Of a stretch of DNA of 64,000 nucleotides, positions 1 to 7,364 are shown in pieces. The position numbers and the translations under genes were made by a program. The notes beneath the pieces were generated by a model, which worked only from the letters and a program-made list of their open reading frames with translations, had not been told where the DNA came from and searched no databases. This stretch comes from Variovorax beijingensis. GTDB taxonomy: Bacteria; Pseudomonadota; Gammaproteobacteria; Burkholderiales; Burkholderiaceae_C. The DNA lies in assembly GCF_007828835.1 (NCBI RefSeq), contig NZ_VIVL01000013.1:1-64000 (forward strand). The letters run 5' to 3'. The stretch's first letter is position 1. Each line of letters opens with the position of its first letter.

Positions 1-161
1 AACAGCGTCGTCCCCGTTTGGCAAAATCGAGGAGCGCTCTCTGCCGAGAGTAAGGTTTCAATGTCCGGATCGTTGTAGAGCTGTTGCTCGAACTCAGGCA
101 CTGGCGTTTTGCCAGAGGCGAAGTCGCTCAGTTGTTGCAGGACTTCAGTTGATGGAGGCAT
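1..161 (-). CDS. Partial gene running off the left edge, unknown function
   Basis: Reading leftward from an ATG at 161 gives 53 sense codons with no stop before the window ends, so this is the N-terminus of a longer protein. It begins MPPSTEVLQQLSDFASGK and continues with an acidic, helical-looking segment (EFEQQLYNDPDIETLLS). I do not recognise the family. The soluble, acidic, short-helix character resembles small immunity or regulatory proteins, but that is only an impression. Upstream of the ATG the ribosome-binding site is weak. The gene belongs to the same array of small accessory genes as the next 3.5 kb, and a copy of the array's junction repeat lies just beyond its start (233-247). 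Confidence 0.55.
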   Translation of the reverse strand, partial: MPPSTEVLQQLSDFASGKTPVPEFEQQLYNDPDIETLLSAESAPRFCQTGTTL

Positions 162-340
162 TCTCGAAGGCTTCTAGATTGGCAAGCGCCGCGAACGACC
201 GGTCTCGCGGGACTGGTGGCAACTGGCTGAATGACTGCATATGGCCGACTGAAGCACGTTACTGGAGAACGGCATCTTGCTTTTCCTCGGCAGAGGCTGA
301 CGAACGCTATCCTCTCACTCCCAACCGAGGAGCTACTGAC

Positions 341-610
341 ATGGGTGCTAGCAAGATTCGCTTTAACGATGTCCCTTATCGACAGGGATTCTTGGAAGTC
401 ACCAATATTCACCCTGGTCACATCAACATCGAGACCTGGAAAATTCATCCTGATCTCGACATCTCCGAAAAGCAATTCGACGACAAAGCGATCACCGACG
501 ATTGTGTAGTGGCGAACACGGAGATCGAGTTGAGCGTCGAGCAGGCAAAGGCACTGATTGCAAGCCTTGAAGCCGCTATCGCGAATGCCTCAGAAGGCGG
601 ACGTGGTTGA
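341..610 (+). CDS. Small hypothetical protein, 89 aa
   Basis: The reading frame is open further upstream, but the ATG at 341 is preferred because a purine-rich GAGG ribosome-binding site lies about nine bases before it. The upstream extension would also run through a copy of the junction repeat at 233-247. The product begins MGASKIRFNDVPYRQGFLEV and is soluble and acidic. It ends in a helical segment (SVEQAKALIASLEAAIANA). I see no signal peptide, membrane segment or catalytic motif and do not recognise the family. It is the only plus-strand gene in this array; the next gene converges on it from the right with a 19 bp gap. Confidence 0.6.
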   Translation: MGASKIRFNDVPYRQGFLEVTNIHPGHINIETWKIHPDLDISEKQFDDKAITDDCVVANTEIELSVEQAKALIASLEAAIANASEGGRG

Positions 611-629
611 GCGGCAGGTAGTGGGCCCG

Positions 630-1031
630 TCAGGAGTCTGCGGCTACAAAGGCGGCGAAGTCGTCAGCGACACGGACCGACTCACACGTCTCATGTCGCC
701 AGATGAAGACCTCCGGACCAAGCCCTTTTTCACCCGCGAGAAAGATGACCTGGTCACCTTCGCCGTTGCTGCCCAGCGAAATTGCGCCTGATGGAAATCC
801 GCGCCATGCTCTTGCGCGCTCCGTCTCGGCGACGACGCCATTGAGGGTGCGGGCGAGCCGCTTTCTGTCGGAGTCGTCCGCGATGGGATACAGCTCCCAG
901 TCGTCGCTCTCGGTTGCGACCGTGCCGCCGTTGCTACTCATCATGGCGAGGCGATACGTCGTCGGGAAGCTGGCGCCCAACGCCTGCTCCGCAGCCTGCA
1001 CGTAGCGCTCATCCAAATCGAACGGCATCAA
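630..1031 (-). CDS. SMI1/KNR4 (SUKH) family protein
   Basis: A 133-residue protein with the SUKH fold pattern: an N-terminal helix that starts the domain (residues 5-20), the FPTTYRLAMMSSNGG segment around residues 22-36 (the 'lP.sYk.ll..nGG' signature), WELYPI near 45-50, and a later GSNGEGDQVIFL strand-turn-strand near 87-98. SUKH proteins often act as immunity proteins for polymorphic or contact-dependent toxins, and some have other roles. No toxin gene is visible next to it, so an orphan immunity gene is inference. Two adjacent ATG codons (1031 and 1028) could both start it. A junction repeat copy sits 30 bp upstream of the start at 1061-1075. Confidence 0.8.
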   Translation of the reverse strand: MMPFDLDERYVQAAEQALGASFPTTYRLAMMSSNGGTVATESDDWELYPIADDSDRKRLARTLNGVVAETERARAWRGFPSGAISLGSNGEGDQVIFLAGEKGLGPEVFIWRHETCESVRVADDFAAFVAADS

Positions 1032-1102
1032 ATCCCTTTAATTGAGAACTTGAGTCTAAGGTCGGCTTCTGGCCGGCAGCTGAAGCAAGCTTGTATCGCT
1101 GC

Positions 1103-1531
1103 TCAGCGCGCCAGCGATTTCTTCATGGAGGCCAGGTAGAAGCCTGGCGCGTAGCCGTCCACGCGCGCGTACTCCTCGTAGCCGTGCTTCTGATAGAAGG
1201 CAGGCGCCTGCCACTCGAAGGTTTCGAGCTTGGCGTTCGTTACACCCAACTCGATGGCCTGCCGCTCGGCCTCAGCCAGCAGGCGGCTGCCCAAGCCCAA
1301 GCCGCGCACGTCGGCTTCGACAAACAGTACTTCAATGTTGAGCCAGTAGAGAAACACAAAGCCTCGCAGCCCGCCGAGCAATCGGGCGTTCCCGTCCCTG
1401 GCGTTGAGCCGGATGTACTGCTGCTCGGGATACTCGCCGACGAAGCCGTAGTTGTAGTGGCGCAGCTTGCGGCCGAGCTCGCCGGAGCGGAGTTCTTCCG
1501 GCGTGGCGGCGGTGATGGTGATGTTTTCCAT
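1103..1531 (-). CDS. GNAT family N-acetyltransferase
   Basis: The 142-residue product has the GNAT core: NIEVLFVEADVRGLGLGSRL (residues 65-84) holds the beta4 strand and the R/Q-x-x-G-x-G/A acetyl-CoA loop, here RGLGLGS. The C-terminal TFEWQAPAFYQKHGYEEYARV segment (about 104-124) is the usual beta5-alpha4 end. The acceptor cannot be told from sequence. An in-frame ATG at 1585 overlaps the stop of the upstream gene (ATGA) and would add 18 residues unlike the domain. I prefer 1531 because a copy of the junction repeat (1566-1581) would then lie between genes, as in the other junctions. The choice is uncertain. Confidence 0.8.
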   Translation of the reverse strand: MENITITAATPEELRSGELGRKLRHYNYGFVGEYPEQQYIRLNARDGNARLLGGLRGFVFLYWLNIEVLFVEADVRGLGLGSRLLAEAERQAIELGVTNAKLETFEWQAPAFYQKHGYEEYARVDGYAPGFYLASMKKSLAR

Positions 1532-1581
1532 TTTGGGAAAAGGGTAACGGGGCCGCGCCTCGGAGGTCGGCTTTTGAGCCG

Positions 1582-1878
1582 TCATCTGTCGAAAGCGCCA
1601 GCTCGCCAAGCCAGAAAGAACAGCCACGCGACGATGGCCGCCAACATGCCGACACCCCCCGCAACCTCCATCTGGACTACAAGGTGCCCATTTGTGTCTC
1701 TCGTAAAACCATGCCAAGGAAACGTCAGTGCCTTGTCGTTCTCGCCCTGGACCCTGATTTGCCCGAGCGTCAACGCGCCGAACACCATCAGACCAAAAAT
1801 GTGCCCGATGGCCTCACCGAAAAAGAGCAGGAGGACACCACCTACGATTGAAAGCAAGAACTCGGGGGTGGTGAGCAT
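1582..1878 (-). CDS. Small membrane protein, unknown function
   Basis: A 98-residue protein with two hydrophobic stretches likely to span the membrane, about residues 6-27 (LLSIVGGVLLLFFGEAIGHI) and 71-90 (GGVGMLAAIVAWLFFLAW). Between them lies a short soluble loop. The frame is open to a TTG at 1911, but ATG 1878 is a better start because it puts the first membrane segment close to the N-terminus. I do not recognise the family. It lies immediately upstream of the GNAT gene on the same strand, and its stop overlaps an alternative GNAT start. The 152 bp upstream contains one of the clearest junction repeats (1965-1979). Confidence 0.6.
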   Translation of the reverse strand: MLTTPEFLLSIVGGVLLLFFGEAIGHIFGLMVFGALTLGQIRVQGENDKALTFPWHGFTRDTNGHLVVQMEVAGGVGMLAAIVAWLFFLAWRAGAFDR

Positions 1879-2030
1879 AGAGTAGCTTGGCGACGTCAGG
1901 GTTGCAGGCAATTGTTGCCGACCCGAAGGTCAGTGCGCACGCGCTTTTCTGCACCGCATCGAAAGTCTGCTGTTGGCCGCATTCTTCCCTTGATGCGAGT
2001 CGGCCTAAGCAGGCCGCCCGAAGCATGCGA

Positions 2031-2375
2031 TCAAGAACGCTCTCGCAGGAACGATTCTTCGTCACCATAGAGGCTGCTTGAAGCGAAACGCACAACGAAG
2101 CCGGCGCCTTCGTCTCGAGCTTCGTAGCCCGGCGAACCATCGTCTCGTTGGCTCTCCTGTACCACCAAGTTCATCGCAGCCCAGGAAACAGGGCCAGCCA
2201 GATAGGTGCAGCTGAAAAATGCCAGTCCAACTGGCTCCTGCCGACTGGTCCGATCAGTCAGTCTCACGATGAGGCGATCCTGGTCGTCCCTAAATGAATT
2301 GATACTCGCGTCCGCCCCGCGCCACTCGTCGAGACGCTGCTGAGATGCTGTCAAGTCCAAAGCTTTGAAGGTCAT
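2031..2375 (-). CDS. Hypothetical protein, 114 aa
   Basis: The product begins MTFKALDLTASQQRLDEWRG, is soluble and has the look of a compact alpha/beta protein. A strand-rich middle (DRLIVRLTD, GLAFFSCTYLAG) is followed by VVQESQRDDGSPGYEARD and a C-terminal FVVRFASSSLYGDEESF. The pattern of alternating strands ending in a charged tail is common among small immunity-like proteins, but I cannot name a family. The open frame extends to 2558, but that extension is arginine/glycine-rich shadow sequence overlapping the next gene. The ATG at 2375 is therefore used. A junction repeat (2382-2396) sits just before the start. Confidence 0.55.
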   Translation of the reverse strand: MTFKALDLTASQQRLDEWRGADASINSFRDDQDRLIVRLTDRTSRQEPVGLAFFSCTYLAGPVSWAAMNLVVQESQRDDGSPGYEARDEGAGFVVRFASSSLYGDEESFLRERS

Positions 2376-2404
2376 CTCGATGTCTGCTTGTGGCCGGCTA
2401 CGGC

Positions 2405-2839
2405 TTACCAGAAGCGCCACCAAGGCTTGTTGGCGGACTTGCGCGCATCCCCCAGTACTGAGGCCTCCTGAAGTAGGCGGCCGTCCGAACCGTAGAGCTC
2501 CGACTCCTCTCCCTGCACCTTGGCGGACGTGGCCTGAGCCACTCGCCACATCTTGCAAAGGATCTCTTCGTCAGGGTTCTTTGCGACGATGTTGCCTTGA
2601 AAGTGCCAGATCCACGCCATATTCCCGTTGGCCTCGTGTTTCGAGTACTTGAGCCACACGGCCATGCTCTCGTCTTTGACGCGAATCACGTCGCCGCTGC
2701 CTGTAGTTGCTTCGGCGTACCCATCGAGCCGCATTTCATCGTCGGCGCGGACGAGGTCAACCCACTCCTTCAGTGAAATCTCAGGACCGTCTTCAGCAAA
2801 CCAGTTTTTGCGGCGCGTGATGTAAACGTTGTAGCCCAT
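2405..2839 (-). CDS. Hypothetical protein, 144 aa (MGYNVYITR-type)
   Basis: The N-terminus MGYNVYITRRKNWFAEDGPE and the following ISLKEWVDLV have the look of a recurrent small soluble protein family in proteobacterial accessory regions; I recognise the pattern but know no function. A central tryptophan-rich part (MAVWLKYSKHEANGNMAWIWHFQG in the DNA around 2570-2680) and a C-terminal region with KMWRVAQATSAKVQGEESE follow. It ends in NKPWWRFW. There is no signal peptide or membrane segment. The start at 2839 is chosen over the frame opening at 2902 because the extra residues are arginine-rich and lie across a junction repeat (2875-2889). Confidence 0.65.
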   Translation of the reverse strand: MGYNVYITRRKNWFAEDGPEISLKEWVDLVRADDEMRLDGYAEATTGSGDVIRVKDESMAVWLKYSKHEANGNMAWIWHFQGNIVAKNPDEEILCKMWRVAQATSAKVQGEESELYGSDGRLLQEASVLGDARKSANKPWWRFW

Positions 2840-2904
2840 GGCAGTCAAATGTGAGAACGGCTGACCAATCGCGCGTCTGCTGCTCGCCGAGCGCAGCGGC
2901 ACAT

Positions 2905-3093
2905 CTACTTGCGCAGTCGGCCGCGCTTAAGACGCAAGAACATCCCGATTGCCAGCGTGCCAAGTATGCCTCCCAAGATCAATTGCCCAACGATGGCGGC
3001 CATGGTGGCCCCAGAAATGAGGCCGAGTGCGACTGCCCCCTCAATGAAGTGGAGAACTGTGTCCAGCTTTGCGCCCGGATAGAACTTGGCCAT
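2905..3093 (-). CDS. Small membrane protein, 62 aa
   Basis: A short, mostly hydrophobic protein with two probable membrane helices (about residues 13-34 and 37-53) and a strongly basic C-terminus (RLKRGRLRK), which suggests the C-terminus stays in the cytoplasm. It starts MAKFYPGAKLDTVLHFIEG. The family is not recognised. It sits in the same orientation as its neighbours, with short gaps carrying junction repeats on both sides (2875-2889 downstream, 3117-3131 upstream). Its small size leaves some doubt, but the composition is unlike a shadow frame. Confidence 0.5.
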   Translation of the reverse strand: MAKFYPGAKLDTVLHFIEGAVALGLISGATMAAIVGQLILGGILGTLAIGMFLRLKRGRLRK

Positions 3094-3150
3094 CTTTTCG
3101 GGTGAGCTTTCTCAATGACTGGTCATGGCCGACTGCGTAGCCGACGGCGC

Positions 3151-3429
3151 TCAAGCGTCGTCGGTCTTGGCTTGAAACTCGATGCCGCCGATGTACTTGA
3201 ACATGAAGTTGTAGATTGCACATCCCACCGCGACCATGACGTAGCCCATAACTAAGTACATCAGCGGTGCAAGCAGAAGAAAAAAGGCGGGTGGTCTAGC
3301 TTGCGTGGGAGCCGCGGCGAAGAGCAGGAGTGAGAACGGCAGCATGATGATCAGCGAACTCACAGCCATCAGGGCGCCGAAGACCTTGGCATTCTGGTGA
3401 GGGGAAAACCGTTCAATTTGTTGTTTCAT
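3151..3429 (-). CDS. Small two-helix membrane protein
   Basis: A 92-residue protein starting MKQQIERFSPHQNAKVFGAL. Two long hydrophobic segments, about residues 16-39 (FGALMAVSSLIIMLPFSLLLF) and 47-73 (AFFLLLAPLMYLVMGYVMVAV), are followed by a C-terminal GCAIYNFMFKYIGGIEF region and a charged end. The N-terminal SPHQN-KV motif recurs in uncharacterised membrane proteins of Burkholderiales as I recall them. No function is known to me. The start at 3429 is well supported by an AAGGAG ribosome-binding site about ten bases upstream. The longer frame to 3501 is rejected. Confidence 0.7.
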   Translation of the reverse strand: MKQQIERFSPHQNAKVFGALMAVSSLIIMLPFSLLLFAAAPTQARPPAFFLLLAPLMYLVMGYVMVAVGCAIYNFMFKYIGGIEFQAKTDDA

Positions 3430-3832
3430 CGGTCGGCTCTCCTTGGGCCGGAAAATATGTAATGACAAAGGCCGCGTGAACCTCTGCCCCACGCGCAGCA
3501 ATATGGATGTCTTGCGCCCGGCTCACTTTAACCATGAGGTCGCACGTCGCCAAGCTTGTTGACAGTGAAACAGAGAATTTGTGATGAACGGCCGACTCCT
3601 GGCCGATTGCAATCCTCTTGTTGGGCACCGCATCACCACAACGACCGGTGGCGCTGGTGCCGAGTCCGCAAATTAGCCGCTCAATTCCAAAATTGGTGAC
3701 GCAAACCCCGAGAAATTCCACTCCAGGTGAAACGCCGCTGCCAACGCCAATGATCGACCCGCGCGCAAGTGGGTGATCTCGAAGGGCTTCGGGTTTGGCC
3801 TGGCAGTCAAACTCGACAGCCCCTGCAGCCGC
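3430..3832. other. 403 bp with no convincing gene
   Basis: This stretch lies between the membrane-protein gene and the 3' end of the hydroxyquinol dioxygenase gene. It holds the weakest copy of the junction repeat (3591-3605). A minus-strand frame (3413-3721) crosses it, but that frame contains the repeat and overlaps the next gene's ribosome-binding site. Only its last 40 residues (from ATG 3535) look protein-like. No clear terminator with a T tract follows the dioxygenase stop at 3833. Confidence 0.5.
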
Positions 3833-4699
3833 TCAGCCTCTTCCGGCGGGCTCGAGCACGAACGCGAACTCCAGCGTGTGGAACGGCCCCTCCTGCAGGC
3901 TGCCGTCGGGCGCGCGGCCCGCGGGATGCGGCACGAAGTCGCCGATCAGCGAACTGCGCACGCCGAACACCGCGTCGCTGTCGAGGTAGGGATCGCCCTC
4001 GCGGAAGACGTGCGTGATCAGCGTCTCGTAGCCCGGCGCCTGGATCATGAAGTGCACGTGTGCGGGGCGCCACGGATGGCGCCGGGTCGCGCGCAGCATC
4101 GCGCCCACCGGGCCGTCGGTCGGGATCGGATAGGCCACCGGCGCCACGCCGCGAAACCACAGCCGGCCCTCGGCGTTGGTGCGCAGCACCGCCCGCCCCT
4201 GCGGCTGCGCGACGGGCCGCTGCACGTCGTAGAAGCCTTCGGCGTCGGCCTCCCAGACATCGACCACCGCGTCGGCGACCGGCTCGCCGCCGCGGCCGCG
4301 CACGCTGGCCTGCACGAACAGCGGCTCCCCCGCCGCGCCGCCCGAGATGTCGCTGCCCAGCGGCAGCTGCGGCGCGCCCGCCACGTGGAAGGGGCCGAAC
4401 ACGGTGGCCTCGGTGGCCTGCGGGCTCTTCGCGTGGTTCATCGCCACGGTCAGCATCGACAGGCCCAGCGTGTCCGACAGCAGGATGAACTCCTGGCGCT
4501 GCGCATCGCACTTCTGGCCCGTCGCGGTCAGGAACTCGATGCCGGCGCTCCATTCGGCTTCGGTCAGCTTCACCTCGCGCGCAAAGTCGTGCAGATGGCG
4601 CACGAGCGCCGACATCACTTCCTTCAGGCGCGCGTCCTCGCAGCCGGCCATGCGTTCGAGCACGGCGGCGGTGATGGTGTGTTCATCGATGTTTCGCAT
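3833..4699 (-). CDS. Hydroxyquinol 1,2-dioxygenase (intradiol)
   Basis: A 288-residue intradiol ring-cleavage dioxygenase expected to open hydroxyquinol (1,2,4-trihydroxybenzene) to maleylacetate in the cytoplasm. Residues 1-110 form the helical dimerisation domain of this family. The catalytic domain follows, with VVDVWEADAEGFYDVQ giving the first Fe(III) tyrosine, VAYPIPTDGPVG the second, and RPAHVHFMI the two histidines. GFYDVQ, YPIPTDGPVG and DPYLDSDAVFGV are typical of hydroxyquinol rather than catechol enzymes. It is the last gene of the hydroquinone operon. Its start overlaps the 3' end of the upstream permease gene by 17 bp, and a GGAG sits ten bases before the ATG. Substrate assignment is from motifs and context. 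Confidence 0.88.
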   Translation of the reverse strand: MRNIDEHTITAAVLERMAGCEDARLKEVMSALVRHLHDFAREVKLTEAEWSAGIEFLTATGQKCDAQRQEFILLSDTLGLSMLTVAMNHAKSPQATEATVFGPFHVAGAPQLPLGSDISGGAAGEPLFVQASVRGRGGEPVADAVVDVWEADAEGFYDVQRPVAQPQGRAVLRTNAEGRLWFRGVAPVAYPIPTDGPVGAMLRATRRHPWRPAHVHFMIQAPGYETLITHVFREGDPYLDSDAVFGVRSSLIGDFVPHPAGRAPDGSLQEGPFHTLEFAFVLEPAGRG

Positions 4700-5786
4700 G
4701 GAAGCCCCGCTCCAGGTCGGAAGAAGAAGAAGAAGAAGAAGAAGAAGAAGAAGAAGAAGAAGAAGAAGAAAGCGCGGGCGGCAAGAGCCGCCGCTGAGTC
4801 GGGAACAGGGACCAGGCCCAGCGCTGCTGCGCCCAGCCCCACAGTCCCTGCTTGAAGAAGAGCGTGACACCAATGGCCAGCAGCCCGAGCCCGAGCAGGT
4901 ACCAGGTGCCGTAGTCGCTGAGGAACTTGTTCAACGCCCAGAAGACGAGCGCGCCCACCAGCGGCCCCTCGATGCGGCCGATGCCGCCGATCACCACCAT
5001 GAAGATGGCGAACGCCGTCCAGTTGACGCTGAAGGCTGCGTCGGGGCTGATGCGCAGGTTGCCGACAAAGTAGAGCGCGCCCGCGAGCCCTGCACCGAAG
5101 GCCGCCACCACATACACCGCGAGCTTCATGCGCGCCACCGGAATGCCCTGCGACTCCGCGGCCACCTCGTTGTCGCGGATGGCCAGCAGCGCGAGCCCGC
5201 GCTTGCTGCGCAGGAACAGGTAGACCAGCGCAACGGCCGCGACCACGCAGGCCAGCGCCATCCAGTAGGTGGTTCTTTCGCGCGTGGCGCGCTCGATGCC
5301 GCGCAGCGCCGTGAGCGTGGTGCCCGAGCCGCCGCCCACCGCCGACACGTTGGCGAAGCTGAGGCGGAACACCTCGGCGATCACCCAGGTGCCGATGGCG
5401 AAGTAGCCGCCCGACAGCCGGAACGCGACAAAAGATACGGGCACGGCGATGAGCCCCGCCGCCAGCGCGCCCAGCGGCACCGCCACGAAGGGGTTGATGC
5501 CCGCGAAGTTGCCGAGCATCAGCATCACGTAGCCGCCGAAGCCGAAGAAGGCCTGCTGCCCGATGCTCACCATGCCGCCGTAGCCGGCGAGCAGGTTCCA
5601 CATCATCGCGAAGATGAAGTAGCAGGCGATCTCGACGAACTCGCGCATCCAGCTCGGCTCGCCCCAGAAGGGCAGGCTGGCGGCGATCAGCACGACCGCG
5701 ATGCCGGCGGCAAGCGCGACGCGGCTCGCGGCGGTGGCACGCTCGACGGCGATGAGGGGTGGGGGCATGTTCGTCATCCGCTTCAT
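4683..5786 (-). CDS. livM: Branched-chain-type ABC transporter permease LivM with poly-serine tail
   Basis: A 367-residue inner-membrane permease of the branched-chain amino acid (HAAT) importer family, with about ten hydrophobic segments and the LivM hallmarks GYGGMVSIGQQAFFGFGGY and a GPLVGA segment. Importers of this family in catabolic operons often carry aromatic compounds, so the substrate here is probably aromatic rather than leucine. The start at 5786 overlaps the livH stop (ATGA). The C-terminus is odd: after LFPTQRRLLPPAL the frame enters a (GAA)17 tract read as 17 serines (residues 340-356). It then continues DLERGFHAKHR and stops inside the next gene. LivM proteins normally end near the RRL, so the tail looks like a late extension. 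Confidence 0.9.
   Translation of the reverse strand: MKRMTNMPPPLIAVERATAASRVALAAGIAVVLIAASLPFWGEPSWMREFVEIACYFIFAMMWNLLAGYGGMVSIGQQAFFGFGGYVMLMLGNFAGINPFVAVPLGALAAGLIAVPVSFVAFRLSGGYFAIGTWVIAEVFRLSFANVSAVGGGSGTTLTALRGIERATRERTTYWMALACVVAAVALVYLFLRSKRGLALLAIRDNEVAAESQGIPVARMKLAVYVVAAFGAGLAGALYFVGNLRISPDAAFSVNWTAFAIFMVVIGGIGRIEGPLVGALVFWALNKFLSDYGTWYLLGLGLLAIGVTLFFKQGLWGWAQQRWAWSLFPTQRRLLPPALSSSSSSSSSSSSSSSSSDLERGFHAKHR
4720..4770 (+). repeat. (GAA)17 trinucleotide microsatellite
   Basis: Seventeen uninterrupted GAA units, 51 bp, in otherwise GC-rich DNA. On the coding strand they read TCT and encode the poly-serine tail of the LivM-like permease. They also form the spacer immediately before the ribosome-binding site of the dioxygenase gene (ATG at 4699). 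Because the unit is three bases long, replication slippage would change the length of the serine run and the spacing without breaking the permease frame. Perfect tracts of this length are rare in bacteria. Confidence 0.95.
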
Positions 5787-6655
5787 CCACGTGTCTTCGG
5801 AAAGAGGCCCTGTGGCCGCAGCACCAGAACGACCAGGAACACGATGTGGCCGAACCAGATGCCCCAGCCCGGATCGAGCCGGAAACCGACCTGCTGCGTG
5901 ATGCCCAGGATCATCGCGCCGGCCAGCGTGCCCCAGAACGAGCCCATGCCGCCGATGATCACGGCCTCGAAGGCGAACAGCAGCAGCATCGGACCGTCCG
6001 ACGGCGACACCGTGGTGCGCATGCCCTGCAGCGCACCGGCGATGGCGATCAGCACGAAGGCGATGGCGGTCGCGAAGGCATAGACCTTCTTCGCGTCCAG
6101 GCCCATGAGTTCGGCGATCTCGCGGTCGTCGGACACCGCGCGGAACGAGCGGCCCAGCGCCGTGCGCGCGAAGAGCCATTGCAGCGCGGCCGTTGCAACC
6201 AGCGCGACGGCGAGCACGACGAGCGGCAGCACACCGAGCGAAAGCGTGTCGCCCAGCGCCACGCCCTGCGTGCTGAGCCCGCCGGTCTCGATGGCGCGCG
6301 GGTCGGCCGAGAACAGTTCGAGCAGCAGGTTCTGGATGACGATCGACAAGCCGAAGGTGACGACGAGCGAAGGCAGCGGGTCCTTGCCGAGCGTGCCGTT
6401 GAGCACGCAGCGCTGCAGCGCGTAGCCGAACGCGAAGGCCACCGGCAGCACCGCGAGCGCGACCATGGCAACAAGCCCCGGCGTGGCATCGCCCGCCGCC
6501 GACACGCCCGCGATGACGGCGAAGGCGCCGAGGATGATGAAGTCGCCCTGGGCCGTGTTGGTGAGCCGCATGACGCCGAACATCAGCGACTGGCCGAGCG
6601 CGAACAGTGTGTAGAGGCCGCCGAGCAGCACGCCCTGGATGACCGTTTCAAGCAT
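5783..6655 (-). CDS. livH: Branched-chain-type ABC transporter permease LivH
   Basis: A 290-residue inner-membrane permease with about eight hydrophobic segments. It starts MLETVIQGVLLGGLYTLFAL, the typical LivH opening, and has the conserved AFEAVIIGGMGSFWGTLAGA segment near residues 230-250, which contacts the ATPases. It pairs with LivM and the LivG/LivF ATPases. The start lies inside the last eight bases of livF, and its stop overlaps the livM start (ATGA), so the four genes are tightly coupled. The substrate is unknown; the operon context suggests a phenolic or a hydroquinone precursor. Confidence 0.92.
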   Translation of the reverse strand: MLETVIQGVLLGGLYTLFALGQSLMFGVMRLTNTAQGDFIILGAFAVIAGVSAAGDATPGLVAMVALAVLPVAFAFGYALQRCVLNGTLGKDPLPSLVVTFGLSIVIQNLLLELFSADPRAIETGGLSTQGVALGDTLSLGVLPLVVLAVALVATAALQWLFARTALGRSFRAVSDDREIAELMGLDAKKVYAFATAIAFVLIAIAGALQGMRTTVSPSDGPMLLLFAFEAVIIGGMGSFWGTLAGAMILGITQQVGFRLDPGWGIWFGHIVFLVVLVLRPQGLFPKTRG

Positions 6656-7364
6656 GGGCGGCCTCGATGCCGAAGTAGGCCTGCGAGATCTGTTCGCGCG
6701 TGAGCTCGCCCGACTTTCCTTCGAGCGACACGCGGCCTTCCTGGAAGCAGTAGATGCGCTGCGAGACCTGCCGCGCCATCGTCACGTCCTGCTCGACGAT
6801 GACGACGGTCATGCCCTCGCCCGTGATGGTGGGCATGGCCGCATAGATCTCGCGGATGACGATCGGCGCGAGGCCGAGCGAGAGTTCGTCGCACAGCAGC
6901 ACTTCGGGATTGCTCATGAGCGCGCGGCCAAGCGCGACCATCTGCTGCTGGCCACCGGACAGCGAAGTGCCGGGCGCGTGGCGCTTCTCGGCGAGGATGG
7001 GGAACAGGGCGTACAGGCGCTGCAGGCTCCACGGGCCCTTGCGGGCGGCGGTGGTGCCCATGAGCAGGTTCTCCTCGACGCTCAGGCTCGGAAAGAGGCG
7101 GCGGCCCTCGGGCACCATGGCCAGGCCGCGCCGCACGATCTCGCCGGGAGGAAGCCCGCCGATGGGTTCGCTCTTGAAGCGGACGGTTTCTCGCGGGACG
7201 CGGACGAGGCCGGCGAGACTCTTGAGGAAAGTGGATTTGCCCGCGCCGTTGGCGCCGATGATGGCGACGAGCTCGCCGGCGGCCAGGGAGAAGTCGATGC
7301 CGAACAGGGCCTGGGCGTCGCCGTAGAAGGCCTGGAGGCCGTGGGTTTCGAGCAGAGCGTTCAT
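6648..7364 (-). CDS. livF: Branched-chain-type ABC transporter ATP-binding protein LivF
   Basis: A 238-residue ATPase subunit with Walker A GANGAGKST (about residues 36-44), the ABC signature LSGGQQQM (about 139-146), Walker B VLLCDELSLGLAP and the H-loop region that in LivF proteins reads VIVEQDV. The LSLGLAP after Walker B is typical of LivF. The start at 7364 overlaps the livG stop by four bases (ATGA). It powers import together with LivG; both sit on the cytoplasmic face of the LivHM channel. Confidence 0.93.
   Translation of the reverse strand: MNALLETHGLQAFYGDAQALFGIDFSLAAGELVAIIGANGAGKSTFLKSLAGLVRVPRETVRFKSEPIGGLPPGEIVRRGLAMVPEGRRLFPSLSVEENLLMGTTAARKGPWSLQRLYALFPILAEKRHAPGTSLSGGQQQMVALGRALMSNPEVLLCDELSLGLAPIVIREIYAAMPTITGEGMTVVIVEQDVTMARQVSQRIYCFQEGRVSLEGKSGELTREQISQAYFGIEAAHA

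Larger units (their letters stand above)
233..3605 (+). repeat. Short junction repeat GWCTGC-N4-GGCCG, eight copies between small genes
   Basis: A short motif recurs in one orientation in nearly every gap between the small genes of this region. Exact or near-exact GWCTGC-N4-GGCCG copies are at 233-247, 1965-1979 and 2382-2396. One-mismatch copies are at 1061-1075 (GTCGGC), 2875-2889 (CGCCG) and 3117-3131 (GACTGG). Weaker copies are at 1566-1581 and 3591-3605. The four-base spacing is kept in seven of the eight. The sequence right of GGCCG varies but often looks like a decayed inverted partner. No paired RYYYAAC/GTTRRRY core was seen, so these are not ordinary integron attC sites. Their function is unknown. 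Confidence 0.6.

Noticed and set aside
1532..1585. Longer GNAT start at ATG 1585 overlapping the upstream stop (ATGA)
   Set aside because: Not fully excluded, but the extra residues do not fit the domain and a junction repeat lies within the extension.
233..3605. Interpretation of the junction repeats as integron attC sites
   Set aside because: No RYYYAAC/GTTRRRY core pairs and no integron integrase were found. The repeats are too short and only half palindromic.
3413..3721. Minus-strand frame starting at GTG 3721
   Set aside because: It contains a copy of the junction repeat and overlaps the ribosome-binding site and start of the next gene. Only the last 40 residues (from ATG 3535) look protein-like, which is too little to call a gene.
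3773..4855. Plus-strand frame with a poly-lysine run
   Set aside because: It is antisense to the intradiol dioxygenase gene; the lysines are just the (GAA)17 tract read on the other strand.
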